Below are positions 35,435 through 47,340 of a stretch of DNA of 64,000 nucleotides, piece after piece. Position 1 is the stretch's first letter; every line of letters starts with the position of its first letter. Under the pieces are notes generated by a model. That model ran no database searches, had not been told where the DNA came from, and was given only the letters and a program-made list of their open reading frames with translations. The position numbers and the translations under genes were made by a program. This DNA comes from Cervus elaphus (Eukaryota > Chordata > Mammalia > Artiodactyla > Cervidae), in contig NC_057835.1 in the NCBI RefSeq assembly GCF_910594005.1, positions 43,610,001 through 43,674,000 on the forward strand, given 5' to 3'.

Positions 35435-35560
35435 GGCTTCTGTTCTTCACTCCTGTCTGGCTTATTCTAAGATGTGATCTTTGGACAAGTCATACATAAA
35501 CTCTTTAGGTCTTGGCTTTCTGATTTTGTAAGCTTAAAGTATAAGCTATTGATTTTACTC
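35435..35560 (+). mobile_element. Possible MIR remnant
   Basis: GATGTGATCTTTGGACAAGT, ATAAACTCTTTAGGTCTTGG and CTTTCTGATTTTGTAAGC loosely follow the MIR core ('gtgaccttgggcaagt...tctgtgcctcagtttcctcat'). Weak similarity judged by eye. Confidence 0.4.
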
Positions 35561-35983
35561 ACCTGCATTTGAACTGCAAAGTATATGGTTTCTTTGGTTT
35601 ATTCTAGAGAAAAAGATATAAATTCAAGGTCACTTTCAAGACGATCTTCAAATATCCAATGAGTTGCATTTGAAGGACAATTGAGAGAGCATCAGACTGA
35701 GAGATCATTGAGCATGGGTGGAGAATAAGAATGAGAAAGAAGCCTTTCTAAGATAGAACTGTGAAAATGGAGAACTGAAGCCTTGAAAGAATGGGGAAAT
35801 TTTAGCGAGTTCTATAGGTTGAGCTTATTGAGGCATCTCAGGCCTAAATGAACATGACTCATATTGATAAAGGCAGGAATAATTATATAACAAAAATTCA
35901 ACTTGCTTTTAAGTAGTGCAAATGAACAGAAGGAAATCTGATTGCAGCATAGTCAATATATACTACAGGATAACTTGGAGTTG

Positions 35984-37739
35984 TGTGGTAGTTTGAGCAT
36001 TCTTTGGCATTGCCTTTCTTTGGGATTAGAATGAAAACTGACCTTTTCCAGTCCCATGGCCACTGCTGAGTTTTCCAAATTTGACGCATATTGAGTGCAG
36101 TACTTTCACAGCATCATCTTCTAGGATTTGAAATAGCTCAACTGGAATTCCATTACCTCCACTAGCTTTGTTCGTAGTGATGCTTTCTAAGGCCCACTTG
36201 ACTTCACATTCCAGGATGTCTGGCTCTAGGTGAGTGATCACACCATTGTGGCTATCTGGGCCATGACGATCTTTTTTGTATAGTTCTTCTGTGTATTCTT
36301 GTCACCTCTTCTTAATGTCTTCTGCTTATGTTATGTCCATACCATTTCTGTCCTTTATTGAGCCCATCTTTGCATGAAATCTTCCCTTGGTATCTCTAAT
36401 TTTCTTAAAGAGATCTCTAGTCTTTCCCATTCTATTGTTTTCCTCTATTTCTTTGTGCTGTTCATTGAGAAAGGCTTTCTTATCTCTCCTGGCTATTCTT
36501 TGGAACTCTGCATTCAAATGGATATATGTTTCCTTTTCTCCTTTGCCTTTAGCTTAGCATAGATGTTCAAGCTGGACTTAAAAAAGGCAGAGCAACCAGA
36601 GATCAAATTGCCAACATCTGTTAGATCATAGAAAAAGCAAGAGAGTTCCAGAAAAACATTTATTTCTTCTTTATTGACTATGCCAAAGCCTTTGACTATG
36701 TGGATCGCAACAAACTGTGGAAAATTCTTAAAGAGATGGGAATACCAGTCCATCTGACCTGCTTCCTGAGAAATCTGTATGCAGGTCAAGAAGCAACAGT
36801 TAGAACTGGACATGGAATAACAGACTGGTTCCAAATCAGGAAAGGAATACGTCAAGGCTGTATATAGTCTCCCTGCTTATTTAACTCATATGCGGAGTAC
36901 ATCAAGTGAAATGACAGGCTGGATGAAGCACAAGCGGGAATCAAGATTGCTGGGAGAAGTACTAACAACCTCTGATATGCAGATGACACCACCCTTATGG
37001 CAGAAAGTGAAGAGGAATAAAGAGCCTCTTGATGAAAGTGAAAGAGGAGAGTGAAAATGCTGCCTTAAAACTCAATATTCAGAAAACTAAGATCATGGCA
37101 TTTGGTCCCATACACTCATGGCAAATAGATTGGGAAACAATGAAAATGGTGACAGACTTTATTTTTCGGGGCTCCAAAATCACTGCAGATGGTGACTGCA
37201 GCCATGGAATTAAAAGATGCTTGCCCCTTGGAAGAAAAGCTATGACCAACCTAGGCAGCATATTAAAAAGCAGAGACATTACTTTCCCAACAAAGATCTG
37301 TCTAGTCAAAGCTATGGTTTTTCCAGTAGTCTTGTATGGATGTGAGAGTTGGACTATAAAGAAAGCTGAGCAGCAAAGAATTCAAAAGCAAAAGAGAAGA
37401 CTCTTTAGAGTTCCTTGGACTGCAAGGAGATCCAATCAGTCCATCCTAAAGGAAATCTGTCCTGAATATTCATTGGAAGGACTGATGCTGAAGCTAAAGC
37501 TCCAATACTTTGGCCACTTGATATAAAGAAAAGACTCATTGGAAAAGACCCTGATGTTGGGAAAGATTGAAAGCCGGAGAAGGGGACGACAGAGGATGAG
37601 ACGGTTGGATGGCATCACTGACTTGATGGACACGAGTTTGACTAAGCTCCGGGAGTTGGTGATAGACAGGGAAGCCTGGCGTGCTGCAGTCCATGGGGTC
37701 ACAAAGAGTCGGACATGAATGAGTGACTAAACTGAACTG
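35984..37739 (+). mobile_element. BovB LINE with inverted 5' part
   Basis: 35984-36551 is BovB linker and N-terminal RT region in reverse orientation. 36562-37739 is the rest of RT and the 3' end in forward orientation, ending TGAACTGA. A perfect 12-bp repeat AACTTGGAGTTG lies at 35972-35983 and 37740-37751, so this is one insertion event. About 80 bp of element sequence between the parts are missing, and about 10 bp at the junction are unexplained. The RT frame is broken: a TGA directly precedes YADD (near 36974), and a shift follows near 37018. The C-terminal frame at 37029-37526 is open. Confidence 0.95.
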
Positions 37740-37905
37740 AACTTGGAGTTGAAGCTAATCAAATGGAATACCAAGAGAGGGGCAAAGATTTTCTAGAGGA
37801 AGTCTAAATTCTTCCAATTTGCATGATCTCATTGGGAGTTTTAATAAAAATTCTACTAGTGTTGATTTATTCATATAACTTTACATTAAAAAAAAAAAGC
37901 TCATT

Positions 37906-38103
37906 TGTGTGTGCACACTGAGGTCTGGCTTTTTGCGATCCCGTGGACTGTATCCTGTCCATGGAATTTTCCAGGCAAGGATACTGGAGTAAGCTGCTAT
38001 TTCCTACTTCAGGGGGTCTTCCCTACTCAGGAATCAAACCCATGTCTCTTCTGTCTCCTGCATTGGCAGGCGGATTCTTTACACTTGACCACCTGGGAAG
38101 CCC
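37906..38103 (-). mobile_element. Bov-tA type SINE
   Basis: Antisense copy with a diverged tail (GAGGTCTGGCTTTTTGCGAT), a deletion in the GTAGCCTGCCAGGCTCC block, and head ending GACCACCTGGGAAGCCCA. Confidence 0.9.
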
Positions 38104-39235
38104 ACGCCTTGAAAATGAAACAAACTAAGGATAAGCTTCACATTTTATTATGACAATATAATAAAAATGAATTTTCCCCCAATTGGATGATGTAATATCT
38201 AGCACTGATGAGGTAACGTAGATTTCCCTAATATGTAGCTTAAATAGCAGTAGTTCTTCAGTGATGAACAATTTTGTTTGCCTTGTTCTTTGACAGTTTT
38301 TCATTTTACCCATGCCTAAAACACTTTCTATGTGAAAGTATAAAACACTTTTTAAAAAATATTTAATATGTTGGCAATGAGAACAAGCCTATTAGAAATG
38401 ATAGAACATTGGAGTCAAGAAACCCCACACTCTTCAATTACTAGAATAGAGGTGAAAGCTGCCTTTATTTTAGAACTTGAGCAGACATTGCATATAGGAC
38501 AGTTGCTTCAGAGGTACTTAAGTGGTTGCCTTTGGTGACCTTACTTTCAGTTATTCAAGTGATGAAATGTACTTGTTTATCTAGAAGCAGGTAAAAGGAA
38601 ATTCCCGAATGAAACCAGACCCATATTCTTCCCATTCCTTGGTGGTCTCACCAATCTGTTTCACCTGCAACTAAGAGTTTCTTAAGGCTTATGTGATTGT
38701 TAAAAAATTAAGCTAATTCAACCAATTATTAGCCTTTATGAATTCCAGATTCTTTAATTGCATAAATGAAATTAACAGCTCAGAAAGAATGAGGCTTTTC
38801 ATAAATCACTTAGACAACATTTTTCTCAGTACATTCATTCATGAAAAGAGTATGTTATGACAGAGAGTCTTCGCTTGACCCAACTTTATTCAGACTCTTG
38901 GAACTTCTCCTGACTCATCTGTGCTCTGCTTTGTAAAAGTCTAGTTTTATCAAGAACTCTGCTAAGTTAAACAGTATTCACCACCCTGATGCTTGATTCA
39001 TTTTCTCATGTTTCACCATCTTCCAGGTGATGTTTGTTCATTTTGACCTGCCGTCAGCAAACAGCTTCTTTGGTTGGTTTAGATAGAATCCCTCTTGCCT
39101 CTGTTGTCTCCTCTTAGTAATTTTCTATCCTCCAACCCTCCCACTTTTACATGCTATAAATTTCCACTTGTTCATGCTTTATTCAAAACTGGACCTGATT
39201 TTATTCTAAGGTCTCTTTTCTCTACTGCAATCAAT
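38104..39235. other. Unique DNA, no gene seen
   Basis: No repeat or coding signal recognised. Confidence 0.4.
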
Positions 39236-39815
39236 CAATTAATTCAGTCACTCAGTCATGTCCGACTCTGCAACCCCATGAATCGCAGCACGCCAGGCCT
39301 CCCTGTCCATCACCAACTCCCAGAGTTTACTCAAACTCTGCCCATCGAGTCAGTGATGCCATCCAGCCATCTCATCCTCTGTCGTCCCCTTCTCCTTCTG
39401 CTCCCAATCCCTCCCAGCATCAGGGTCTTTTCAATGAGTCAACTCTTCACATGAGGTGGCCAAAGTATTGGAGTTTCACCTTCAGCATCAGTCCTTCCAA
39501 TGAACACCCAGGACTGATCTCCTTTAGGATGGACTGATTGGATCTCCTTGCAGTCCAAGGGACTCTCAAGAGTCTTCTCCAACACCACAGTTCAAAAACG
39601 TCAATTTTTGGCACTCAGCTTTCTTCACAGTCCAACTCTTACATCCATACATGACCACTGGAAAAACCATAGCCTTGACTAGACGGACCTCTGTTGGCAA
39701 AGTAATGTCTCTGCTTTTTGATAAGCTATCTAGGTTGGTCATAACTTTCCTTCCAAGGAGTAAGTGTCTTTTAATTTCATGGCTGCAATCACCATCTGCA
39801 GTGATTTTGCACTGT
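39236..39815 (-). mobile_element. BovB LINE 3' fragment, antisense
   Basis: The reverse complement runs from GTGCAAAATCACTGCAGATG through the RT C-terminal region to the BovB tail at 39236 (AGTCACTCAGTCATGTCC on this strand). About 580 bp, 5'-truncated. Confidence 0.93.
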
Positions 39816-39918
39816 GACAGTCCTTAATAAAATATATTTTTTGCTGCTTTAATGACTAACAAGCTCTGACTTTTCTTTGAGAGTTGTGGGCTTGCTTTAT
39901 GCATGTACTTCAAAACAG

Positions 39919-40040
39919 TATGTTGTTGTTGAGTCATTAAATCATGTCTGACTCTTCGTGACCCCATGGACTACAGTACACCAGGCTCCCCTGTCCTTCA
40001 CTATCTCCTGGAGTTTGCTCAAACTCATGTCCATTGAGTC
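39919..40040 (-). mobile_element. BovB LINE 3' end fragment, antisense
   Basis: TTGAGTCATTAAATCATGTC, CTACAGTACACCAGGCTCCC and CTGGAGTTTGCTCAAACTCA match the reverse-complemented last 120 bp of BovB. Confidence 0.85.
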
Positions 40041-40083
40041 TAAACCACATTTTCATACTTATTACCTTATCTAGTGAGAGACA

Positions 40084-40310
40084 TGGGGCTTCCCCAGTGG
40101 CTCAGTGGTAAAGAATCTGCCTGAAATGTACGAGATGCAGGAGAGGAGGGCTCCATCCCTAGGTCAGGAAAATCCCCTGGAGGAGGGCATGGTAACCCAC
40201 TCCAGTATTCTTGCCTGGAGAATCCCAGGGACAGAGGAGTCTGGTGGGTTACAGTCCATAGGGTCACAAAGAGTCAGACACAGTGGAAGAGACACAAGTG
40301 CATGCACACA
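40084..40310 (+). mobile_element. Bov-tA type SINE
   Basis: Head GGGGCTTCCCCAGTGGCTCA, body, and tail AAGAGTCAGACACAGTGGAA. A perfect 13-bp target duplication CTAGTGAGAGACA lies at 40071-40083 and 40311-40323. Confidence 0.95.
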
Positions 40311-40687
40311 CTAGTGAGAGACAGTCACAACATATATAAATAAATAAACATACAACCATGAATAATATCCAAATTTAGAACAGATGCCTGTCGATAGTCA
40401 TGTCAACAGAATGCACCATCTTTAACAACCATGAATTCAGAGTCAATTTTTGTGTAAAAATCTATGTTAGTACCAGGTGTCTAGTACATCAAAGCTGGTT
40501 AGAAATTTGAGGAGGTGGTGTATCTTGGTGGTGAGGTCGGTGATCCTGTGTTGAGTAATACAGAAGGTCCAGGCTTAATGGAGCTTGTGATTGAGTGGAA
40601 CAGAAAGAGAAAATACAAGCAGTTTGCTCAATGCAAAATATTGGTACAGATTTCAGTATGTATTTGAAGGAGGTATAGTATGGATTA

Positions 40688-40795
40688 ATAATTTTTAAAA
40701 TTTTATTGAAGTATAGTTGATTCATAATGTGTTAATTTCTGCTGTACAGAAAATGATTGAGTTATGTATATATGTATATATATATTCATGGATGC
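40688..40795 (-). mobile_element. Old L1 3' UTR fragment, antisense
   Basis: TTTTATTGAAGTATAGTTGA, TAATTTCTGCTGTACAGAAA and TGATTGAGTTATGTATATAT follow the antisense L1M 3' end, close to the sequence at 24.74 kb. Confidence 0.75.
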
Positions 40796-42950
40796 ATATT
40801 AAGAATTGTATTTGTGAGCTTTTAAATAGATTATCAGGAAAAACATCTTTGGATGATCTACATATAAAATGACAGCAAAAGAAGAGAAAGAAATCCAGTC
40901 ACTTGAAGAGTTGTGGAAAAAATGCTGTGGCTAGTGGATATAGATTTAGCACTTTGGAGGAATGGAGTAAAAACACGGCTACAGTATATTGAATGAAGAG
41001 AGGAGAGGCAGGCAATTTTAAAGAAGACAATGCAGAGCCTTTCAAAGAATTTGGAATTTTGTTCTTTCGGTAAAACACACGACAGGGATTTACGAAAAGA
41101 GGTAGCATGGTCCCATTTATGTTTAGAGAAAATTCTCTGCTTTGAGCTGAAGAGCGCAGGGGCCATGAATGGTAGTTTGAAGGAAGGGTGGATACAGAGG
41201 GAGTTTAGGGAGCCTTCACTGCAAACCTGATAATGGTCTGGATGCACCTCGGAGAAGCCAAAATTAGACGTTACAAACGGCCAGAGAATTTAACAGAAGA
41301 AATATTCAAAGCTGAAAAGCAGCCAGGAAGGTCAGCAAAAGCCTGAAGCACCTGGGGTGGAGGACACAAACAAAGAATGGATGGTTTAAGTAGTAAATGG
41401 AAGGCCTGCATTTCTGTTTTATTTTATGATAAAATGCTTTATTTTATGATTAAAATTCAACCTATATCTCAGAGGCAGAATGCATGAATCCTTAAATCAT
41501 AACACTTATTTGTGACAATATAATTACAGGATTGCAGTGTATAATCATATAGAAGGAAAAAACCCTGATACACGTTGATGGATATAACATGAAGTTTAAT
41601 AGTGTGAGCACTAGTTTAAGAACTAGATTGATTAAAAAATTTCCCCAAGCCTCACCGTATTATAGTAAACAGGTTATAATTCTTCAAATTGAATTGTTTT
41701 GAAGAGCACTATATTTTAAAATATGGAGTATTGAAGCTAAGATTGAAACTAAGTATGAAGCTAAGATTGGCTATGGGAGCCAGTGAATCTAGTCCTAATG
41801 TCATGCTCCTTATCTCAGAAATGGAGGCATCAGCCTCCATAGGCAGTCTCTGTGAAGAGCTGCCATCCCTCATGGAGGAATTTCAGTCTCTATGGAGACT
41901 GCCTCCATTTCAATCCCAGTCAATTAGAGGTGAAAGGTATTCCATTTGCAGTCACCTAAGCCATAGAGTCCACCTATTTTTTTTTCCTTCGTTCTTTCAG
42001 TCAAATGATATCTTCTTATCTGAGATGGAAAGAAAAAAGTCAGAATTGTGGTCATTTAATTCGAGCTCATTCAGTTCTAGTTACTCTTTTTCTTTTGTTT
42101 CAAATGGCAGCCTTCTCTGTAAATCAGATAAAGAACTGTATCATTATGCTATCATCTTTGAAAGCTCCATAATTGTAGCTTTTCTACCCAAGTCACTGAA
42201 ATAAAACATCTAATTCTACACTAAATATAAATTTATTTCCAGTTTTACCTGTTGTATTATTTACTTAGGTGATAGTGCTTCCAACCTTTTTCAGAGGTGA
42301 GCCTATAGTATAAAGAACTATTTTTTAAATAACACATATTTTCACAAAAGACAATGAAAGCTACACAGATTAGGAGTTACTCTTAGTAGTTCATTAATAC
42401 TTCCATATATTTTCTTAAGGACATAAAAGACAAATGTTATGATTTTTCTTTAAAATTAGACCAAAAAGCTGGGGGAAAAAGTCACATTGAATTGATTAGA
42501 TCTAATTAATTTATGTATTGATTAGAGCAATTAAGATTTGTGTAAAATGAGAAGGGATAAAAAAAGAGCAATAAACAATATGAAAATATTTACTAGGGAT
42601 AATTTACTGCTGAGAGTCTGTTACTGTATTTTTCTCTTTATCCTTGTTCCTCAAGAACAGAGTGGCACTTATGATTGTTAACTTTTGTGATTTCAAGTGA
42701 CAAAAGCTTGGTTCAAATAGACATTAACTGAAAAAAAAAATTAATGTGGGGAGTCTATTAACTAACTTCAGACATGGCTACATCAAGGGGCTTTTTCATC
42801 ATTACATCTTCTTTCTCCATTTTTTAAAATGATTTTTCCATGAATGTGACTTCATACTAAGGCAGATGATTCCCTTGAGGTACCATTATGCCTAAGAACA
42901 TCTTCAAGTTTTCATTCTAAAACTTTGAGTATACATACATATTTTATTTC
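40796..42950. other. Mostly unique DNA, possible ancient repeat and hairpins
   Basis: 41030-41260 loosely resembles a common ancient mammalian repeat ('agtgacatgatc...ctctggctg...gagaatggattgg'), which I cannot name. A 171-codon frame at 41689-42204 has no recognised domain and contains a hairpin cluster (41821-41908), so I do not call it a gene. Confidence 0.4.
41821..41908. repeat. Cluster of short perfect inverted repeats
   Basis: ATGGAGGC-ATCA-GCCTCCAT at 41821-41840, CAGTCTC-TATG-GAGACTG at 41884-41901, and AGGCAGTCTC at 41841-41850 pairing with GAGACTGCCT at 41895-41904. GCCTCCAT recurs at 41901-41908. Confidence 0.85.
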
Positions 42951-44010
42951 CTACCAGTTTTATTGAGATATAATTGACATAGAGCACTGTATAAGTTCAA
43001 GGTGTACAGCATAATGATTTAACTTACATGCAGCTTGAAATGATTATCACAGTATACTTAGATGAATATCCATAATCTCATACAGATGGGTTTCCCTGGT
43101 GGCTCAGATGGTAAAGAATCTGCCTATCAATGCAGGAGAACTGGGTTTGATCCCTGGGTCAGGAAGATCCCCTAGAGAAGGAAATGGCGAACCACTCCAG
43201 TATTCTTGCCTGGAGAATTCTGCGGACAGAGAAATCTAGTGGACTGGGGTCGCAAAGAGTCAGGCATGACTGAGCGACTAACACTTTCACTTTCATACAG
43301 ATACAAAATTAAATAAAATTATTATCCTGTTATGAGAACTCAGAATTTACTCTCTTTACAACTTGCATATATAAATAAGCACTGAATTGTGTTTATCATG
43401 TTGTATATTACATTCCTAATACCCGTGTATCTTATAACTAGAAGATTGTACCTTTTGACCACCTTCACTCAATAACCCCTCCCTCCAACCTCTCAGCTCT
43501 GGTAACCACAAATCTGATCTCTTTTTCTATAGGTTTGTATGTTTGTTTTTCAGTTAAATGACCTGCAACATTATGTTTGTTCCTTTTACGTGATTTGGTA
43601 TTTCTATATATTTAAAAATTATCACCATGATAAGTCTAGCCATAGTATGTCACCATGTAGATATTACACCATTATTGACTATATTTCCCACACTGTACAT
43701 ATCACGTCAGTGACTCATTTATTTTGCAACTGGAAGTTTGTACCTCTTAATCTCCTTCATCTATTTCTTCCTCTCTCCTCCCCTGCTCGCTGATAAACAC
43801 TGGTTTGTTCGCTGTATCTATAACTCTGTTTCTGTTTTGGTATGTTGTTTCATTCATTTTTGTTTTAGAGTCCACATATATGTGAAATTATACAGTATTT
43901 GCCTTAGTATAACTTATCTCATTTAGCCGAATACCCTCTAGGTCCATTCATGTTGTCACAAGTAGCAAGATCTCACTCTTATTTTTTTAGCTATATGTGT
44001 ATATGAGCTG
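42951..44010 (-). mobile_element. Old L1M 3' UTR, antisense, with a SINE inside
   Basis: The order TTTTATTGAGATATAATTGA, GGTGTACAGCATAATGATTT, CTCTTTACAACTTGC, GGAAGTTTGTACCTCTTAAT, AGTCCACATATATGTGAAAT and CTAGGTCCATTCATGTTGTC matches the antisense L1M 3' UTR. The block GAAGATTGTACCTTTTGACC...GGTAACCACAAATCTGATCT appears twice in diverged form (43440-43530 and 43730-43830), a known repeat inside these 3' UTRs or a local duplication. Confidence 0.85.
43088..43292 (+). mobile_element. Bov-tA type SINE inserted in an L1
   Basis: Head GGGTTTCCCTGGTGGCTCAG, body, and intact tail TGAGCGACTAACACTTTCAC. A perfect 10-bp target duplication TCATACAGAT lies at 43078-43087 and 43293-43302. Confidence 0.95.
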
Positions 44011-44164
44011 GTCAAAAGGTACAATCTTCTAGTTATAAGATACACAGGTAATAGGGATGTAATATGCAACATGATAAATGTAACCTTCATGCTGCTTTTG
44101 TTATTTATGAAACAAAATAATAAATATATCATGTAGAACAAGCAGAGAATGCAGTGTGGGCTAG

Positions 44165-44598
44165 GTTCAGTTCAGTTCAGTTCAGTATCTCAGTCGTGTC
44201 CGACTCTATGTGACCCCATGAACTGCAGCAAGCCAGGCCTCCCTGTTTTGGAGGCCAGCTCTTGGAGCCTACACAAATTCATGTCCATTGAGTCGGTGAT
44301 GCCATCTAACCATCTCATCCTCTGTCATTCCCTTCTCCTCCTGCCCTCAATCTTCCCCAGCATCAGGGTCTTTTCCAATAAGTCAGGTCTTCTCATCAGG
44401 TGGCCGAAGTATTGGAGTTTCAGCTTCAACATCAGTCCTTCCAATGAACACCCAGGACTGATCTCCTTTAGGATGGGCTGGTTGCATCTCCTTGCAGTCC
44501 AAGGGACTCTCAAGAGTCTTCTCCAACACCACAGTTCAAAAGCATCAATTCTTCAGAGCTCAGCTTTCTTTATAGTCCAATTCTCACATCCATACATA
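44165..44598 (-). mobile_element. BovB LINE 3' fragment, antisense
   Basis: Begins at the TTCAGTTCAGTTCAGTTCAG tail repeat and runs back through the 3' UTR to the RT C-terminus (minus-strand MRVPWTARRCNQPILKEISP). 5'-truncated near 44598. Confidence 0.94.
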
Positions 44599-44929
44599 TG
44601 GAAGTGTTATTTTTCTGAGATAGTCATCAAAATAAGAAAGATTAGACATGACCCTGTTAACTCCTTCTGAAAAGGAATGAAAAAGCCTGGATTTTTAATT
44701 TGAGTAACATGTGACACTATTTGAAATGGATAGAAATGGAGACATCAAGTGCTCTGGTTATACACACTGAATTTGATATACCTAGACACATATATGTAGT
44801 AATAACAAGCTGCGAGTTTTATATTAAAATCTGGTCTTCATTCAGATAATATGTAAGGGTTGTTTTCTTTTATGTTTTTTTTTTGTGTGTTTGTTTTTAA
44901 TAAGAATTACAGCTGTTTATTTTTTTAAG

Positions 44930-45228
44930 ATTTATTTATTTATTTTTGGCTGTAATGGGTCATCTTTGCTGCATGCGGGTTTTCTCTAGTTGTGGCGAAC
45001 TGGGACTACTCTCTGGTTGTGTTGTGTGGGCTTTTTATTGTGGGGCTCTTCTTGTTGTGGAGCACAGGCTCAATGCTTGCAGCTCATGGACTCTAGAGCG
45101 TGGGCTCCGCAGCTGTGGTGCATGGGCTTAGTTGCTCCAAGGCATATGGGTTCTTCCCAGATCAGGGATCAAACTGGTGTCTCCTTCAGTGCAAGATTCT
45201 TAACCACTGGACCACTAGGAAACCACAG
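44930..45228 (-). mobile_element. CHR-2-like cetartiodactyl SINE
   Basis: Antisense copy: ATTTATTTATTTTTGGCTGT, GGTTTTCTCTAGTTGTGGCG, TGGACTCTAGAGCGTGGGCT, CATGGGCTTAGTTGCTCC, TTCCCAGATCAGGGATCAAA and a head ending CCACTGGACCACTAGGAAAC. This body (butyrate-like 'tctagagcgcgggctc') is distinct from Bov-tA. Confidence 0.85.
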
Positions 45229-47332
45229 GGCTGGAGTTTTAAAGATGCCAATTTGGAAATTGTCAGCTCAAAATAAAAGTATTTTTGTAGAAAAAAGATT
45301 AAATTATAATTTTTACATGTTTTTGTTCTAGATTTTTCCCACTCTAAAAGGTATTATGCAGCCTGAGACACACCTATACCAATGCCTTATTGAAACGAAA
45401 AGTGAAATTTTAATTTAAAATAGTTTTATGGACTAAAGCACAAAGAAATAAAGGATTGTAAGTGTGATAATAACCAAAAAATTTTCAAAAAATAGTTTTA
45501 TTAGGAGCATTTACTTAATTCTTAGGACTATAAATATAATAAGAAAAAAGGTAAATTACTTTAGATATATAATTCTTAAATTCAGGAGTTAAAAGAATTA
45601 CATTCAAGCCTTACCTTTTATTTTGTTTTAACTTTTTTGAAAGTCTGTATTGCTTCAATTCTATAAATGTAAGCAATGCAGTACTGCTCATGTCGCTAAT
45701 GGAGCTTGAAATTAGGGCAGCAGCTTTTCTATCGGCATCATGATGATGTCAGCAATTCACATGAAAAATGAAACATAACCAGTACAACTTCTCTAGCCAC
45801 AAAAAATAGCCAGCTTTCCATATTTGAAACTGGCTGACCATACCCAATAATATATGGTGCAGGAAAAGAAAATATTCTTTTTTCTGGGCTCTGCAAAACC
45901 AGTACCACATTTGCTGATGAAGAATCCTGTGACGATATGCATTTAGTGAAGGAAAACAAAACAAACAGAAAACTTACATTCAACTCCAAGGTCTATGTTG
46001 CAAAATTTAATGCCAGCTCTAGGTCTACATATCACTGTAGGAAGTAGAGTTTGGTAATTATTGGCATTTGATCAATCCCACTTATAAAACTACTAATGAC
46101 TTTTCAACAAAAATTATATTTTAATCATGAATTATTCAATTTTTCTATATTTCATTTCTAAAAAATATGCAATAACTCAATCTCAATCAAAAAATAAACT
46201 ACCATGGCCAAACAACAAAAACACTGAAATAAATTCTCAAAATTAAAAAAACAAAATTATTTAGGTATTTCAGAACCAAGAACATTATTGATTGACATAA
46301 ATTATGTATATAACGTCACATTAACTTTCTCTTATTTTTAAAAGAGGACTTTTAGTGAAAATAAAAATTTTGTACAGAAAAATTATAAATCTATAAATAA
46401 AAAGCAACATAAATCTATTGCAAGGCTCTATGATAGTGATCATTATGCAGGGATTGGTTCTCAAACTACAACACATGTGAAATGTAGCTGTGAATTTATA
46501 TAGATAGCTGTGAAGTTATATAACTGATAATTAATTGCCATGAGGGAATGAAGTAACCTATTTCTTATGAAGTTTGTAGAGCATTTTTGTACCAGTTCCT
46601 AAACCGATTTCTGGTGAAGCTTGGGTAGCTACTGTGTATTGTAGCAGATTTTTATCTACTGAATGTGGATTTAAGGTTTGGAAAACACCCAATGGACTAA
46701 GGGTCAGGTTATAGAATATTTCTTCACTAGACATAAAGTATGAATCTGAGATATTGAAATTGAGTTATGGCCCATAAGAATTCATATTGAGACTTCCTGA
46801 TGCTGTATCTTTAGTTCAACCACATTGACTGTCTATATTAATATAAACATCTCCCTCTCTCTCACTCTCTCCCTTAAACTGAGATCAGCAAGATATAATG
46901 TGAGAAATATTATCAGATACTTTGCATTTCAGAATAACTTCTCTTATTCACAGAATAATTCTCTAGTTGCCTAGATAAGATGGTGTCCAGGAAATGTATA
47001 AGAACACTTTAAATGACATGTAAGTCTAGTGATCCTACTTGAAAATCAATCCAACAGTAAAATCAGATTACATTTATATAAAATGCATAGCCAAAACCAC
47101 TTTCCTTAAATTTCAATGATAGAATATCACTTCTTGAAGCTGTGAAGTTTCTACTGTGTTGGAAGTTTATAAAAACAAAAATGTATAGTAAATGTTGTTT
47201 GAAAAAAATTCTAAACATATTAAGAAAATAGTGAAACAACCGTTTTAGCCAAGCTAGAGAGAAAATAGTTGCTGTACAGGGAATTTTACATTGGTTAAGA
47301 GCATGAGTTTTTTTTTTTTTTTTAAGGTTTCT
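45229..47332. other. Unique AT-rich DNA, no gene seen
   Basis: No large repeat recognised. Two overlapping minus frames at 45738-45989 lack domain features. A T-run lies at 47308-47324. Confidence 0.4.
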
Positions 47333-47340
47333 AATGATAG

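Noticed and set aside
41689..42204. A 171-codon open frame possibly encoding a protein
   Set aside because: No domain, composition dominated by Ser and Phe, an internal hairpin cluster, and no splice or promoter context. A conservation test would be needed to revive it.
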